DNA from: Xanthoparmelia taractica
Taxonomy: Eukaryota > Ascomycota > Lecanoromycetes > Lecanorales > Parmeliaceae
Direction of reading: 5' to 3'
Length of the DNA: 46,821 nucleotides
Assembly (NCBI GenBank): GCA_033085395.1
Contig: JANQBS010000286.1
Location: 1 to 46,821 of the forward strand
Notes under the pieces: generated by a model
What the model saw: the letters and a program-made list of their open reading frames with translations, nothing else
What the model was told of the DNA's origin: nothing
Database searches by the model: none
Made by a program: the position numbers and the translations under genes
Part shown: piece after piece, positions 18,134 through 28,284 of the stretch
How positions within the stretch are numbered: the stretch's first letter is position 1
Layout of the letters: every line of letters begins with the position of its first letter

Positions 18134-18315
18134 TTTACATATATATATTAATAATAGTAGCAATAGTCATTATAGTAAAATGTAGCTTATTTCAGATAAA
18201 CTTAACGGAGGCTAACCAACAGTTCGCGTCTTTCCTTGTTTAGTCTTAGTGTCCTTATGATAAATATCAAATAATAACCATAATATATTTTAATTGTAAA
18301 TTAATTCGCATTTAT

Positions 18316-19414
18316 GAACGGACCTATCCGTCTCTTATTTTAGTTTTAACTTTTCTAGCCTATGCAGGTCTTGCAATATTAATGTTATTTCTTTGAATAG
18401 TAAGTCTTATGTTTAGTGATGGTTATATTTAAGGGATCGAAACCGTAATACCAGAATATGAACCGCCTAAGGTTTCCCCTGAAAATATACCACTACCTAA
18501 ACAAACTGAGAAAGTATTAGTTTACAAGACACACCTGAGTTTTATGATCAAACAGATTATATACTTGACCTTGCCCCACTGCAACCAGTCGGGGTTGAAC
18601 CATTAACAAATCAATTCACTGAAAAGGAAATAACAACTTTGGATGTTTATATACATAACATGGACGCATTTATGGCTAATAACAACATTAGTGTATTATT
18701 GTCTCCTCAAGGTATTAGTGCGAAATAATCCGTCAAAGTTGTATATTTACTTGGACAAACTGAAATAGCTAATGATATAGAGTTAAGTGAAAAGTACTAA
18801 TGGAAAATTTTAAATAAATAAAAAGTGGTGATGCAATATCAATATATAGTTCTGAGGATTCGTTTAAAGTAGAGGATTATTTTACAATTAAAAAAGGTAA
18901 GGCAGAGTCTGAAACAACTACATTTGACATACAAACAGAAAGTCCAAAATTGTAGGATAAAGACTTTAAATATGAGGGTGGTAATAGTGAGCTTGAGAGA
19001 TTACACAAACAAAGAGTGGATGCTATACATAAAAAATATGCAGAAACTGTTTTGTTTGTTCACCCCTCTGATGGCTCCAAACCACTACCTAGTTGAAATG
19101 TGATTAGAGAAGCGCCTAGTATCGATAATATAGATAAAAGGTCTCAGTGAGTAAAAGAAGTTGCCATGCAGAAGTACTGAGCTGCAAGATACCCGTTTTT
19201 GGGATTAAATTATAATAGCGAAGTGGTAGATAAAAGTATAGTTAACTTTTTTTTTAGAAAAAGAAAAAAAATAATAAAAGATGTGGAGAAACCCGCTGAC
19301 CCTTATTCAGAAGACGTGTGCAACATACCTTTACCAGAACAAACTGCAGAGGAAATTGAGTGTTTACTCAATGAACCAGCAGAAAATGTCCCACTGCCTA
19401 AACAAACTGAATAA
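18316..19414 (+). pseudogene. Decayed membrane/linker ORF with PLPKQTE repeats
   Basis: A hydrophobic helix (LILVLTFLAYAGLAILMLFL) is followed, across frameshifts and stops, by acidic/Pro-rich coding-like stretches. NIPLPKQTE occurs near 18490, NIPLPEQTAEE near 19325 and NVPLPKQTE near 19390, ending at TAA 19412. The best surviving open piece is about 19140-19414. The order (membrane anchor, low-complexity linker, charged tail) echoes the nad3 and nad5 extensions. It is lodged inside the rnl intron, apparently a later insertion. Function unknown. Confidence 0.5.
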
Positions 19415-21179
19415 GATTTTAAATCTTTACAGAATGCACAGGAATAGTTTGCTTTAGATTTACCACGATTAATCTTAAAGTAAAACAAAATTTTCGTTTT
19501 TAATACTATGTTAATTGTAAATGGATGATTATATCATTCAGGGAGAAGGACCTCAGCTTTGCCTAGTGGCTAAAGAGGTAGATTTGTTTCTGCGAAACCT
19601 ATATAAGTAGGTAATTTAAATAGAATATCAGAAGGTACAGAATTGTGATCTCATGCAACTAGTACTCATTCCCCTGTTAATTCAGGAAGCGAATAAAGTG
19701 CTTTTTGCGGACATTGGGGGGTCGTGAAGACTCTATCAGTGAGTTTTTGTTCTCGGAAGGACTAGATATGAATATTGAATAATCAGACATAGTACGAAAA
19801 GGTTGTATGTCTAAAGGGAAACAGCCCAGAACAAGAGTTAATAAGGTTCCAAAATTATTGTTAAGTGAAATTAAGGGAGTATTTATTCCAAACAGCCAGG
19901 CAATAGGCTTAGAAGCGGCCATTTTCTGAAGACCTCGTAACAGAGCACTGGTTTTGTTTTAATGATAATAAGGATAAAAGCACCGATAATTTAACGGATC
20001 TAAACAATATACCGAGACCTTGTCCAAATATATTAATGTATTTAGACATTGTATATTTGGGGTAGCAGAACATTGGTATGTTTTCTATTATGCCTTTATA
20101 AGGCATAAAAAAATTTATAGGGCATATAAAAATTTATAAGGGATCAAAATAAAAAATTATAAGCTTTGTAATAGAACAAGCCAAGCGAAAATGCTGACAT
20201 GAGTAACGATAAAGGGGAATACCCTCGCCTAAAGCTTATGGAATTTAATTAAAGTTACGGCCTCTAAGTTTACTATATATTTATTGAATAATCAGATATT
20301 TGATGCCATTTTAATTAAATAGCAACCCTAAAGGGGTAAACGATGAGCAAATCTAAGAGATACAGAAAATATCATTTTTACATAGTGACAAATGTTCTGG
20401 AAAACTGTATATCTCGTTTGCTAAATAGTAATAAACTAAATCAGATGACATGTTTAGCAGATGCTTTACCGTACCTAAATACTACCACAAGTAAGCAAGT
20501 AGAGTATACGAAGGCGTTCGAGTGATCAATCATTAAGGAACTCGGCAAATTGACTCGCGTAACTTCGGGAGAAGGTGGGCCGTCCCTTTTGATTAATATC
20601 AGATATGGGATAGGAGGCACAGAATGGTGTTGTACGACTGTTTAATTAAAACAAAGCACGCTGCAAAGAAATAAATTCGAAGTATTGGGTGTGATGTCTG
20701 CCCGATGGTGGCTGGTTATCGGATTTGCTTAGTTGACTAAGATAAGCTAGGCTTTGAAGGAACCCCCTCTCAATGGCGGCTTTACCGATGAGGGTCCTAA
20801 GGTAGCGGAATACCCTGGCCGTTAAATGCGGTCTTGCATGAATGATGTAACGATACAACAGCTGTCTCTATGATTGGCTCGGTGAAATTGTAATAACTGT
20901 GCAGATACAGTTTACCTCTAGTTGGACGAGAAGACCCTATGCAGCTTTACTGTTGCTAGTTACCGAATATGATAGGATGAGTTTTAGTGAATAAGGTAAT
21001 TGCTGAGATAAAATTGAAACACCTTTACTTCATTTATCATATTATATAAACCTTACAATGCAAACATTTATAGGAACAATTGCTAGGTGGCAGTTTATGC
21101 GGGGCACAGATCCCATAAAAAGTACCTGGGTATATCCAAATTCATTTCTGTAAAATTGCGATCTGCAATTAAATATGTA

Positions 21180-21600
21180 CAGGCTTTTTTCATCTGTTTT
21201 CATATTTTCTATTTTCATTTTTTTTTTCCAGAAAAGAAATCAGAAAAGAAATCAGAAAAGAAATCAGAAAACAAATCAGAAAAGATGAAAAGCAGAAGAG
21301 ATGAAAACAAGAAAACAAGAAAAATGGCCAACATGTTTTTTATTTTTAGTCTGAAGTTGGTCTTATTTTAATATTTTTTTTATATTTTATTACTAATTCA
21401 GTTATATATTCATTTAAGTTGGAACTTTTTTTTTTTTTAGTAGGATTTTCACTATCTTAAAGTATAGATGTAATTAAATTGTTATTGCTCTGTTATTAGA
21501 ATCATGCAATTAACTAATGGGTATGCCGTGGTTAATTGCATGATAACAATAACAGCTGCACAATGACCAGTTACATTAAATAACGATTTTTATTGTTTAC
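21180..21600. repeat. AT/purine-rich expansion inside rnl domain V
   Basis: A polypyrimidine arm (~21190-21228) followed by repeated gaaatcagaaaa units (~21234-21300). This is the hairpin-family signature lodged in a variable rRNA helix. The flanking rRNA core resumes by about 21650. Confidence 0.6.
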
Positions 21601-22324
21601 CAGTATATCTATGACCTGAAAAAACTACTTTTATTTTATAGATATCTGCTTAAATGATAATTATTTTACTTATCAAGTTTAACGGCTTAATCTTGCTTTA
21701 CTGTTTGACTTACACGTCTTTCAGTCGCGTAAGCGGGGCATATGATCACAAGATGCAGAAAGGAAAGGTCTTGGATTATAGAAAAAGCTACGCTAGGGAT
21801 AACAGGCTAATTGCGCAAGAGAGTTCAAATTGAGTGCGGAGTTTGGCACCTCGATGTCGGCTTAGCTCATCCACATGAATGCAGGAGTCATGAAGGGTTC
21901 GACTGTTCGCCGATTAAAGAGCTACACGAGCTGGGTTAAATACGCCGTGAGGCAGTATGGTTTCTATCTTCTAGAGGAGGTTAGAATAAAATAAGGATAG
22001 CCCCTTGTACGAAAGGAGTTGGGTATATTAACCTATGGTTTACCTGTTGTTTATCTTTCTATATTAATATAGTTTTACAAGGACCATAATGTCTTTTAAA
22101 ACTGTGATCCGTAAGTTTATAGCTAAATACTATGGCTTACGCTGGAGTTTTATTTTTCACTGAAATATGAAACGATAGGCACGGCAGGAAGGCTACGTTA
22201 GTTAAAGATAAGTGCTGAATGCATATAGGCACGAAACATACCTTAGGATATTCTTAAATATATGTAGTTTAATACTACGATTTTAGTTCCTTTTTATTGT
22301 TCAGTTTAAGTATGCTATTAATTT

Positions 22325-22383
22325 CAAGTTTATTTTTCTTTTTTTTTTGAAAAAAGAAAAAAGAAAAAAGAAAAAAGAAAAAA
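22325..22383. repeat. Pyrimidine/purine hairpin after rnl
   Basis: tttttcttttttttttg faces repeated aaaaaag units. Same family. Confidence 0.7.
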
Positions 22384-22588
22384 ACACTAGATTTTAATAA
22401 AAATATATGACTAGAGGTAAAGATAGGATCTTAATTAATAGGTCTAAGTTTAAAGAATTGTGATGTTCTTAGGCATTAGGTACTAATTTTATAACCTACT
22501 AAATAATACGTTTATCTATATATTGCGCTTTGTATCTTTGAATCTAATCTTTAATATTAAACTATGTTCAATTATATTGGAGTATAAT

Positions 22589-22659
22589 GCCTGGTTAGCA
22601 TAAAAGTAATGTAACCGTTTTGTAATCGGTAGAAACAAGTGCGATACCTGTACTGGGCT
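22589..22659 (+). tRNA. trnT(ugu): tRNA-Thr (anticodon UGU)
   Basis: Acceptor GCCTGGT/ACTGGGC, anticodon stem ACCG/CGGT with tttgtaa in the loop. First of the post-rnl cluster. Confidence 0.93.
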
Positions 22660-22700
22660 TACTTTATTTTTTTATAAAGTATCTTACTAGTCATATTATA

Positions 22701-22772
22701 GGCCCAGTCGTCTAACGGTTAAGATTTAATGCTTTCGTCATTATAACACGGGTTCGATTCCCGTCTGGGCTA
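22701..22772 (+). tRNA. trnE(uuc): tRNA-Glu (anticodon UUC)
   Basis: Acceptor GGCCCAG/CTGGGCT, anticodon stem TAATG/CATTA with loop ctttcgt, perfect T-arm ACGGG/CCCGT. trnV normally comes next but has moved to 9.46 kb. Confidence 0.95.
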
Positions 22773-22814
22773 TTATTCTGTTAAATAACAAACAACAAAC
22801 ATTATTACAAAACA

Positions 22815-22885
22815 TGCGGGTTGATGTAATAGTAACATAACTGGCTCATGCCCAGTCTACAGGGGTGCAAATCCTTTATCCGCAT
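22815..22885 (+). tRNA. trnM(cau): tRNA-Met (anticodon CAU), first
   Basis: Acceptor TGCGGGT/ATCCGCA, anticodon stem ACTGG/CCAGT with loop ctcatgc. Confidence 0.93.
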
Positions 22886-23239
22886 ATCTACTTTTTGCTG
22901 TATGTTACCTTTATTAATACTATGTTCTTGTTTTTTCTTAAAAAAAAAAAAGAAGCCACTTTTTAATCTTAGTTGTTTGATAAACTGGTTATATATTATA
23001 TTGTGAAAATGGAGCAAAGACGATTTAATTGATACTTTTTAATTCTATACATACAAGCTTATAATATATATAATGCAAATATGGATAGTTAAAAACACAG
23101 TTAGGCATTCAAATATCTCATGGGTGTTTATTTGTGCTTTTACAATATTTACCAAATATACTATTACTTGTGTTGCTCTTTTTTTTCAATGATGAAAAAG
23201 AAGAGAAAGAAGCATCAACAAAAAAATTAAGCAAAAAAA

Positions 23240-23310
23240 AGGCTATAGCGTAATTGGTAAAGCAAGCTGCTCATGACAGCTCAGATGAGTGTTCGATTCA
23301 TTCTGGCCTT
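23240..23310 (+). tRNA. trnM(cau): tRNA-Met (anticodon CAU), second
   Basis: Anticodon stem AGCTG/CAGCT with loop ctcatga. Acceptor AGGCTAT/CTGGCCT has one mismatch. A purine hairpin (23181-23212) lies just upstream. Initiator or elongator status was not determined. Confidence 0.9.
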
Positions 23311-23354
23311 AACAATGCAAATATATTTGTTTGCTTGCTTATATACAAATATAA

Positions 23355-23437
23355 GTCTGAGTGCTGGAATTGGTAGACAGTGCGAACTTAAGATTCGCTG
23401 ATTTAATATCGTAAACGTTCAAGTCGTTTCTTGGATA
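23355..23437 (+). tRNA. trnL(uaa): tRNA-Leu (anticodon UAA)
   Basis: Acceptor GTCTGAG/CTTGGAT, anticodon stem GCGAA/TTCGC with loop cttaaga, class II variable arm. Confidence 0.93.
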
Positions 23438-23843
23438 TTTGTTAGTTTAGTCAAGGGGCTGGTACATTGACAGGTTCTGTGGTATAATAGTAGATTTACT
23501 TTTTCTGGACTGTTCAATGGATTTGAGAGCTAAGGCTACGTAAGTGTGGTTCTTATCTATTCACGAAAAAAGAAAAAAGAAAAAAGAAAAAAGAAAAAAG
23601 CGGCTTATTTGTACAATGGTTTACGTCTTTACGTCTTATTTTATTTGTTCTATAGAGTTTGAAAATTGCTTTTTTCCGGTGGGATTTGGAGGGGAGATTT
23701 CAAACTTTTTTGTCATGGAGAAGAAAAACAAAATGACGCAAGACATTAACTATAACAATTTTTAATCTTTTTCCCTTTCACTATGCCTAATCCCTCTCTT
23801 TATGCCTAATACCTAAGCCCTATTACTTTTAATTAAGTTACAA
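23438..23843. other. Spacer with purine repeat, no gene
   Basis: Contains a run of gaaaaaa units at about 23563-23600 (hairpin-family material) and no convincing ORF. The frame at 23544-23765 is mostly a translation of that run. Confidence 0.5.
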
Positions 23844-24346
23844 TGCAGACGTTAGCACCAACACCTTACCTATTTAAACACATGATGAACACAATTAGTG
23901 CCTTCTCATTTAAAGAGACTCAAAATTCAGATATACTAATAGATAACAAAGAGAAAAGAGATAACAGGTGTTGAACACACAAAAAGTTAGGTAAAAGCTA
24001 TGTTATAAATTTAAGTAGTAGATCAAAAAATTACTTTAATGAATATTATTTAGAAACAAAAAGAAGAAAATGAAAAAACAATATTACCTTTACTTATCTA
24101 AACTGGAATATAACACTTTAAATTGTTCAGTTGCTTTAAAACATACTGAGGCTTATCTTGAGCTTATTTGACAATCTAAATTAGGCCGTTCTTGTACCTA
24201 TATTAAAAATTGCAAAAGTTAGTAGCCATGCTCTGTCTGTAACACTTACAGACATTAAAACAAGTGAAACTAAAAACTTTACATCTGTTAGATAAGCAAC
24301 AGATTACGCTGGCTTACATCATTATTATATAGAAAAATCAGAATAA
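23844..24346 (+). pseudogene. Decayed free-standing GIY-YIG gene between tRNAs
   Basis: Reads KLGKSYVINLSSRSKNYFNE, matching the KGKSYVGSS-NLSSR part of GIY-YIG nucleases, then EAYLELIWQSK and a NUMOD-like SHALSVTLTDIKTSETKNFT stretch, across several stops. It is not inside a recognised intron. It separates trnL from trnA, where trnV/trnA neighbours would normally be close. Non-functional. Confidence 0.55.
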
Positions 24347-24721
24347 ATATATAAGAAAAACTATACTATCAAGAAAAATTAAAATAGTTATGTATTTTTA
24401 ATAGTATTTTAGATAGTATTGTTTAGATTATTTCACTTGGTTTATTTAATATCATTTAGACCCTGATTGTAAAGTATTAACGGTTTTACAGTTTGCTTTT
24501 TATTATATCATGTATTTCTTATTATAATTGTTACTATAGCTTATAAAAAAAATATGAATGTTTTACATTTTGTCCTTATTGATTATCGTTATGTACCTTC
24601 AAGTTGTTTTTAGGGTTTAATTATACACTTTTCATCTAAAGAAGAACGCGATGTATTGTAAAATAATAATCTATTAGCTAATAGATTTGATAAAAGAGAA
24701 AAGACAAGAAAAAATCATGAA

Positions 24722-24794
24722 AGGGGATATAGTTTAATTGGTAAAACGTCTATTTTGCACATCGTTAATTTGGGTTCGACCCCCGCTGTCTCCA
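24722..24794 (+). tRNA. trnA(ugc): tRNA-Ala (anticodon UGC)
   Basis: Acceptor GGGGATA/TGTCTCC, loop tttgcac. The anticodon stem (TCTAT/ATCGT) has two mismatches, so folding is weak there. Confidence 0.85.
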
Positions 24795-24893
24795 ATGTTA
24801 AACTAAGTGTACATTTTTATAACGTATAGTTCTAGTTATAGTTTAATACATATTTTATTATGTAAATATAAGTATGATGCTTTGCAAAACATA

Positions 24894-24966
24894 GCCTAAG
24901 AAGCTCAACTGGTAGAGCGGAACTCTGAAGATGTTTAGGCTGTAAGTTCGAATCTTATCTTGGGCA
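24894..24966 (+). tRNA. trnF(gaa): tRNA-Phe (anticodon GAA)
   Basis: Acceptor GCCTAAG/CTTGGGC, loop ctgaaga. trnK, which commonly follows trnF in related fungi, is absent. Confidence 0.93.
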
Positions 24967-25076
24967 TTCATTTATAGCTATACTGGATATATAACCGGTA
25001 GATGACTATTTGCTTATCCTAAGATATAATGGCATTATAAATATTGTAAGGTGTTATATAATTATACATTAAAAAA

Positions 25077-25160
25077 AGGGTAGTGATGGAATTGGTATAC
25101 ATGAGTAGTTTAGGACTATTTGATTTCTATATCTTATCCGTTCAAGTCGGATCTACCTTA
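25077..25160 (+). tRNA. trnL(uag): tRNA-Leu (anticodon UAG)
   Basis: Acceptor AGGGTAG/CTACCTT, loop tttagga, T-stem ATCCG/CGGAT, class II variable arm. Confidence 0.93.
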
Positions 25161-25255
25161 CTGCATCAAAATTTTAAGCTTTAATAATTTTTTCTTATGA
25201 TTTTAGAAAAAATAATTAGAAATTTTTACTTATATTATTGTTTCCTACATTCAGA

Positions 25256-25328
25256 TATGTTGTAGACTAACCGGCAAGTCATGAATTTTTGGTATTTATT
25301 ATTGAGTGTTCGAATCACTTCAACATAA
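25256..25328 (+). tRNA. trnQ(uug): tRNA-Gln (anticodon UUG)
   Basis: Acceptor TATGTTG/CAACATA, anticodon stem TGAAT/ATTTA with loop ttttggt. Confidence 0.93.
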
Positions 25329-25377
25329 AGTTAAATTATTTGTTTTTATATGACATATTCAACAAATAAATAATATA

Positions 25378-25451
25378 GGTGGTTATAGTTCAATTGGTAG
25401 AGCAACTGTATGTGGAACAGTTAATTCCCTGTTCGATCCAGGGTATCCACC
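25378..25451 (+). tRNA. trnH(gug): tRNA-His (anticodon GUG)
   Basis: Perfect anticodon stem ACTGT/ACAGT with loop atgtgga and T-stem CCCTG/CAGGG. G at 25378 can serve as the extra 5' G(-1) facing C73, as tRNA-His requires. Confidence 0.95.
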
Positions 25452-25572
25452 CTTTTTTCAAAGCATCAAACCAGTTAAAATACCTAAATTTAACTAAAGA
25501 TCAAAACAAGCGCTTGAAGAAAATAAGGAGAAAGATAAGAAAAAATGAAAGATCTGAAAAAATTCAAAACAA

Positions 25573-25645
25573 GCCCGAGTAGTTCAAGAGGTTAGAACGT
25601 TAATTTCATGCATTAAGAATGAGAATTCGAATTTCTCCTCTGGCT
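25573..25645 (+). tRNA. trnM(cau): tRNA-Met (anticodon CAU), third
   Basis: Acceptor GCCCGAG/CTCTGGC (one mismatch), anticodon stem TTAAT/ATTAA with loop ttcatgc, T-stem GAGAA/TTCTC. Most of its body is duplicated at 26385-26440. Confidence 0.9.
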
Positions 25646-25784
25646 CATGATTAAAAATACATTAAATAATAAAGCCGGAATATTACATTTTTCGAGAAAA
25701 AAAGCAAAATCTTTTCATTTTGCTATAAATAATATTATAATATACAATGAGAATAAGAATATAATATTACAAGACAACAAACAA

Positions 25785-26345
25785 ATATGATAAATGAGTT
25801 AATAAAATAAAAGGTAAAAGTTATGTAGGAAGCTCTGTGAACCTAAGCTCACGATTCTCCCATTATTTTTCTTTAAATTACCTGGCTAAAAAAACTTCAA
25901 AATATAAGAGTAAAATTTACAATGCTCTGTTGGCTTACGCTTATGAGAATTTCCAAGTGGAGATACTAGAAGTTTGTACTAGATCTGAAAAAAGAACAGT
26001 TTTAGATTGATTATTTTAAAGAATATAACATATTAACTAAAGCAGGATCTAGTACAAACATTCTAAATAAACATTATTGAAATTTAAATCGCGTAAGTTA
26101 AGCGATGAAGCTTTGTCTAATCTAAGAAAATCAAAACTAGTCTTGTCTCCTTTAGCTAAAACCAATCAATTACTGTCTGCATCTCATGTTATTAGCCTAA
26201 GAATTGTTGAAACAAATGATACAAAAAAATACAGTTCTATTCGTTCTGCGCCCAGAGAATTTAGAGTAAATCATGCTACATTGTTGTATTATACAAATAA
26301 AGGTAAGTTGTTTAAAGGCAAGTACATCATTAAGAGAAAAATGTA
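25785..26345 (+). pseudogene. Decayed GIY-YIG endonuclease between two trnM copies
   Basis: The N-terminal part reads KGKSYVGSSVNLSSRFSHYF and AYAYENFQVEILEVC, typical of the GIY-YIG catalytic domain with its YVG half, then stops near 26018-26040. The C-terminal part (26077-26346) stays open: NUMOD3-like DEALSNLRKSKLV, then a NUMOD1-like helix-turn-helix (SIRSAPREFRVNHATLLYYT) ending GKLFKGKYIIKRKM. It lies between trnM(25573) and a partial trnM duplicate, not in an intron, so it looks like a free-standing homing gene that inserted at trnM and duplicated its target. Confidence 0.75.
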
Positions 26346-26377
26346 ATAAGTATAATATATTTAAACCAAGTAAGAAA

Positions 26378-26446
26378 GTGATAGTTCAACTGGTTAGAAC
26401 GTTAATTTCATGCATTAAGAATGGGAATTCGAATTACTTTCCCGCC
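26378..26446 (+). pseudogene. Duplicate trnM(CAU) with damaged T-arm
   Basis: Shares gttagaacgttaatttcatg and onward through gaattcgaatt with trnM at 25573. Acceptor GAAAGTG/TACTTTC can pair, but then the T-stem 3' strand is missing. Pairing GGGAA with TTCCC instead leaves an enlarged loop. Probably a target-site duplicate of the GIY-YIG insertion; function as a tRNA is doubtful. Confidence 0.65.
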
Positions 26447-26589
26447 TAGCATTTAATGCAATCTCTTGTAATTTTTTAACATTCAACAATATTTTGTTAA
26501 TTGCTCAGTCAATTTATTTTTTTTTTTTACATGAGATGGGCGTACTGAAAAATAATATAAGGTAGGTTCAAGCCCTCCAAAAACATACA

Positions 26590-28284
26590 ATGATTCTTTA
26601 TTCTATTTTATTTTTATTATTATCTAATGCCGTCACCTTATGACGTGATAAATCTATTTTTTATTCTAGAGATGCAATAATAATATTGCTTTCTTCCTGT
26701 CCGATAGCTTTAAAAAGCTTAAACATGTACTTTTTATATAAAGGTATAGGTTTATATGGCGGTCTTTTCCACGCTACACCCTTAACGCAAACTTTCCATA
26801 TTTTTATCTTTTCTCTTAGTGCTATCATCTTACAATTAACTGCTTTTTATCCTAGAAAAGTTTGAGATGCTAGTTTTTACAATCTTTTTCTGAAGAAAAA
26901 TTTCAAATATGACACAAACATTCTTAATAAGATGGGACAACAATATAGAATAATTGAATATCCTTTAATTATATTATTTATAATAATGGGGGGTACTTTT
27001 TTAGTATCCGCTAGTGATATAGTTTCTATTTTCCTATCTATAGAGTTACAAAGTTATGGTTTATATTTACTGTCCACGCTTTACAGAAACTCTGAACTAT
27101 CCACGTCTGCAGGTCTTACTTATTTTTTATTAGGGGGTTTATCTTCTTGTTTTATACTACTAGGTACAAGTCTATTGTATGCCAACTCTGGTACAACAAA
27201 TTTAGACGGTTACTATGTGATAACCGGTTTATCTAGCATAGCCAATGAATACACAAATAACATACTGCATTGATATAAACCTTTATATTTAAACATATCT
27301 CTTTTAATTATGTCAGTAGGGTTTTTATTTAAAATATCCGCCTCACCGTTCCATTTTTGAAGCCCTGATGTGTATGATGCTATCCCTACAATAGTAACAA
27401 CTTTTGTTGCAATTATAGCTAAAATATCTATACTTATCTTTTTATTAGAGCTTATTCATTATACTAGTAATTTTTATTTCGCTTTTACTTGAACATCCAG
27501 CTTACTGTTTAGTTCCTTTTTATCTTTAATTATAGGTAGTATGTTAGGCTTGACACAGTTTAGAATAAAAAGGCTCTTCGCATATAGTACAATATCACAC
27601 CTAGGCTTTATGCTTTTAGCCTTAAGTATTAACAGTTTAGAATCTATTCAGGCTTTTCTATTTTACTTAATGCAATATTCAATTTCAAATGTAAACGCCT
27701 TTGTTTTATTAATTAGCATCGGCTTTTCTTTATACCCTTTTTTTAATAATGGCCCTCTTAAAAATCAATACAACAATTTATTAGATAGAAATAATTCACC
27801 CATACAACTTATTAGTCAATTAAAAGGTTATTTTAATCTAAATCCTCTATTAGCTTTAAGTTTAGCTATTACTTTGTTTTCTTTTGTTGGTATACCTCCT
27901 CTTATAGGGTTTTTTGCAAAACAAATGATATTGTCCGCAGCATTAGATAGCGGTTACGTTTTCTTAACCTTAACAGCAATATTAACTAGTGTTATAAGTG
28001 CTGTTTATTACTTGGGTGTAATTAAACAAATATTTTTTGATAAACATGAATATAAACTAAACCAAGAGCTTGAAAATACAAAATTTAAAGCTAGTGATGT
28101 GTCATCTATAAATTATAATGATAATGTAGATACGTTGAGCTTTAAGATTGATAACATAGTATTATCATCATCTTTAACTGTTACTATCTCTATATTAACC
28201 TTAACATTATTATTATTTATATTTAGTTCCCTACAATCCATTAATATAACTAGCATTTTAGTACTTATAATGTTTAATACTTAA
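26590..28284 (+). CDS. nad2: NADH dehydrogenase subunit 2
   Basis: 564 residues, ATG to TAA, one exon. Membrane antiporter-like subunit of complex I. The chain is rich in long hydrophobic helices and carries the family signatures FKISASPFHFWSPDVYD, AYSTISHLGFMLLAL and FSFVGIPPLIGFFAKQ. TGA codons (e.g. 26641, 27271) are Trp. Length matches ascomycete Nad2. It follows the tRNA cluster and is immediately followed by nad3 with no spacer, the order conserved in this group, which implies co-transcription. Identity secure. Confidence 0.96.

Larger units (their letters stand above)
16940..19586 (+). other. Group I intron in rnl (domain II)
   Basis: Splicing here joins agctggt to tctgcgaaacc, as in uninterrupted LSU rRNAs. 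Core motifs: tcaaattgacgggaaagc (P, ~17003), aatccgcagcc (Q, ~17123), gttcatcgactaaa (R, ~17170) and aaatatagtcaaacc (S, ~17205). At 2.65 kb it is long because it also holds a decayed GIY-YIG gene and a decayed membrane/linker gene. Some residual intron structure should lie near the 3' end. Confidence 0.85.
16205..22258 (+). rRNA. rnl: Large-subunit ribosomal RNA, split by one intron
   Basis: Exon 1 runs to about 16939 (ends in gatagctggt) and exon 2 from about 19587 (tctgcgaaacc) to about 22258; both outer ends are approximate. Conserved landmarks: gtaccgtgagggaaa (16615), aaggaactcggcaaa (20535), ggtcctaaggtagcg (20792), gacgagaagaccctatgcag (20926), gctagggataacaggctaa (21792), the sarcin-ricin region and ccttgtacgaaagga (22001). 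The peptidyl-transferase centre is intact. A variable segment at about 21180-21600 holds a purine-rich insert. The site in ggataacagg, where many filamentous ascomycetes carry an intron encoding rps3, is uninterrupted; rps3 is free-standing at 41.1 kb instead. Confidence 0.93.

Noticed and set aside
16814..20858. Short reading frames on both strands across rnl (e.g. near 16814-17005, 19677-20106, 20343-20525, 20646-20858)
   Set aside because: They overlap conserved rRNA helices and have no protein-like motifs; they are chance frames in the rRNA gene.
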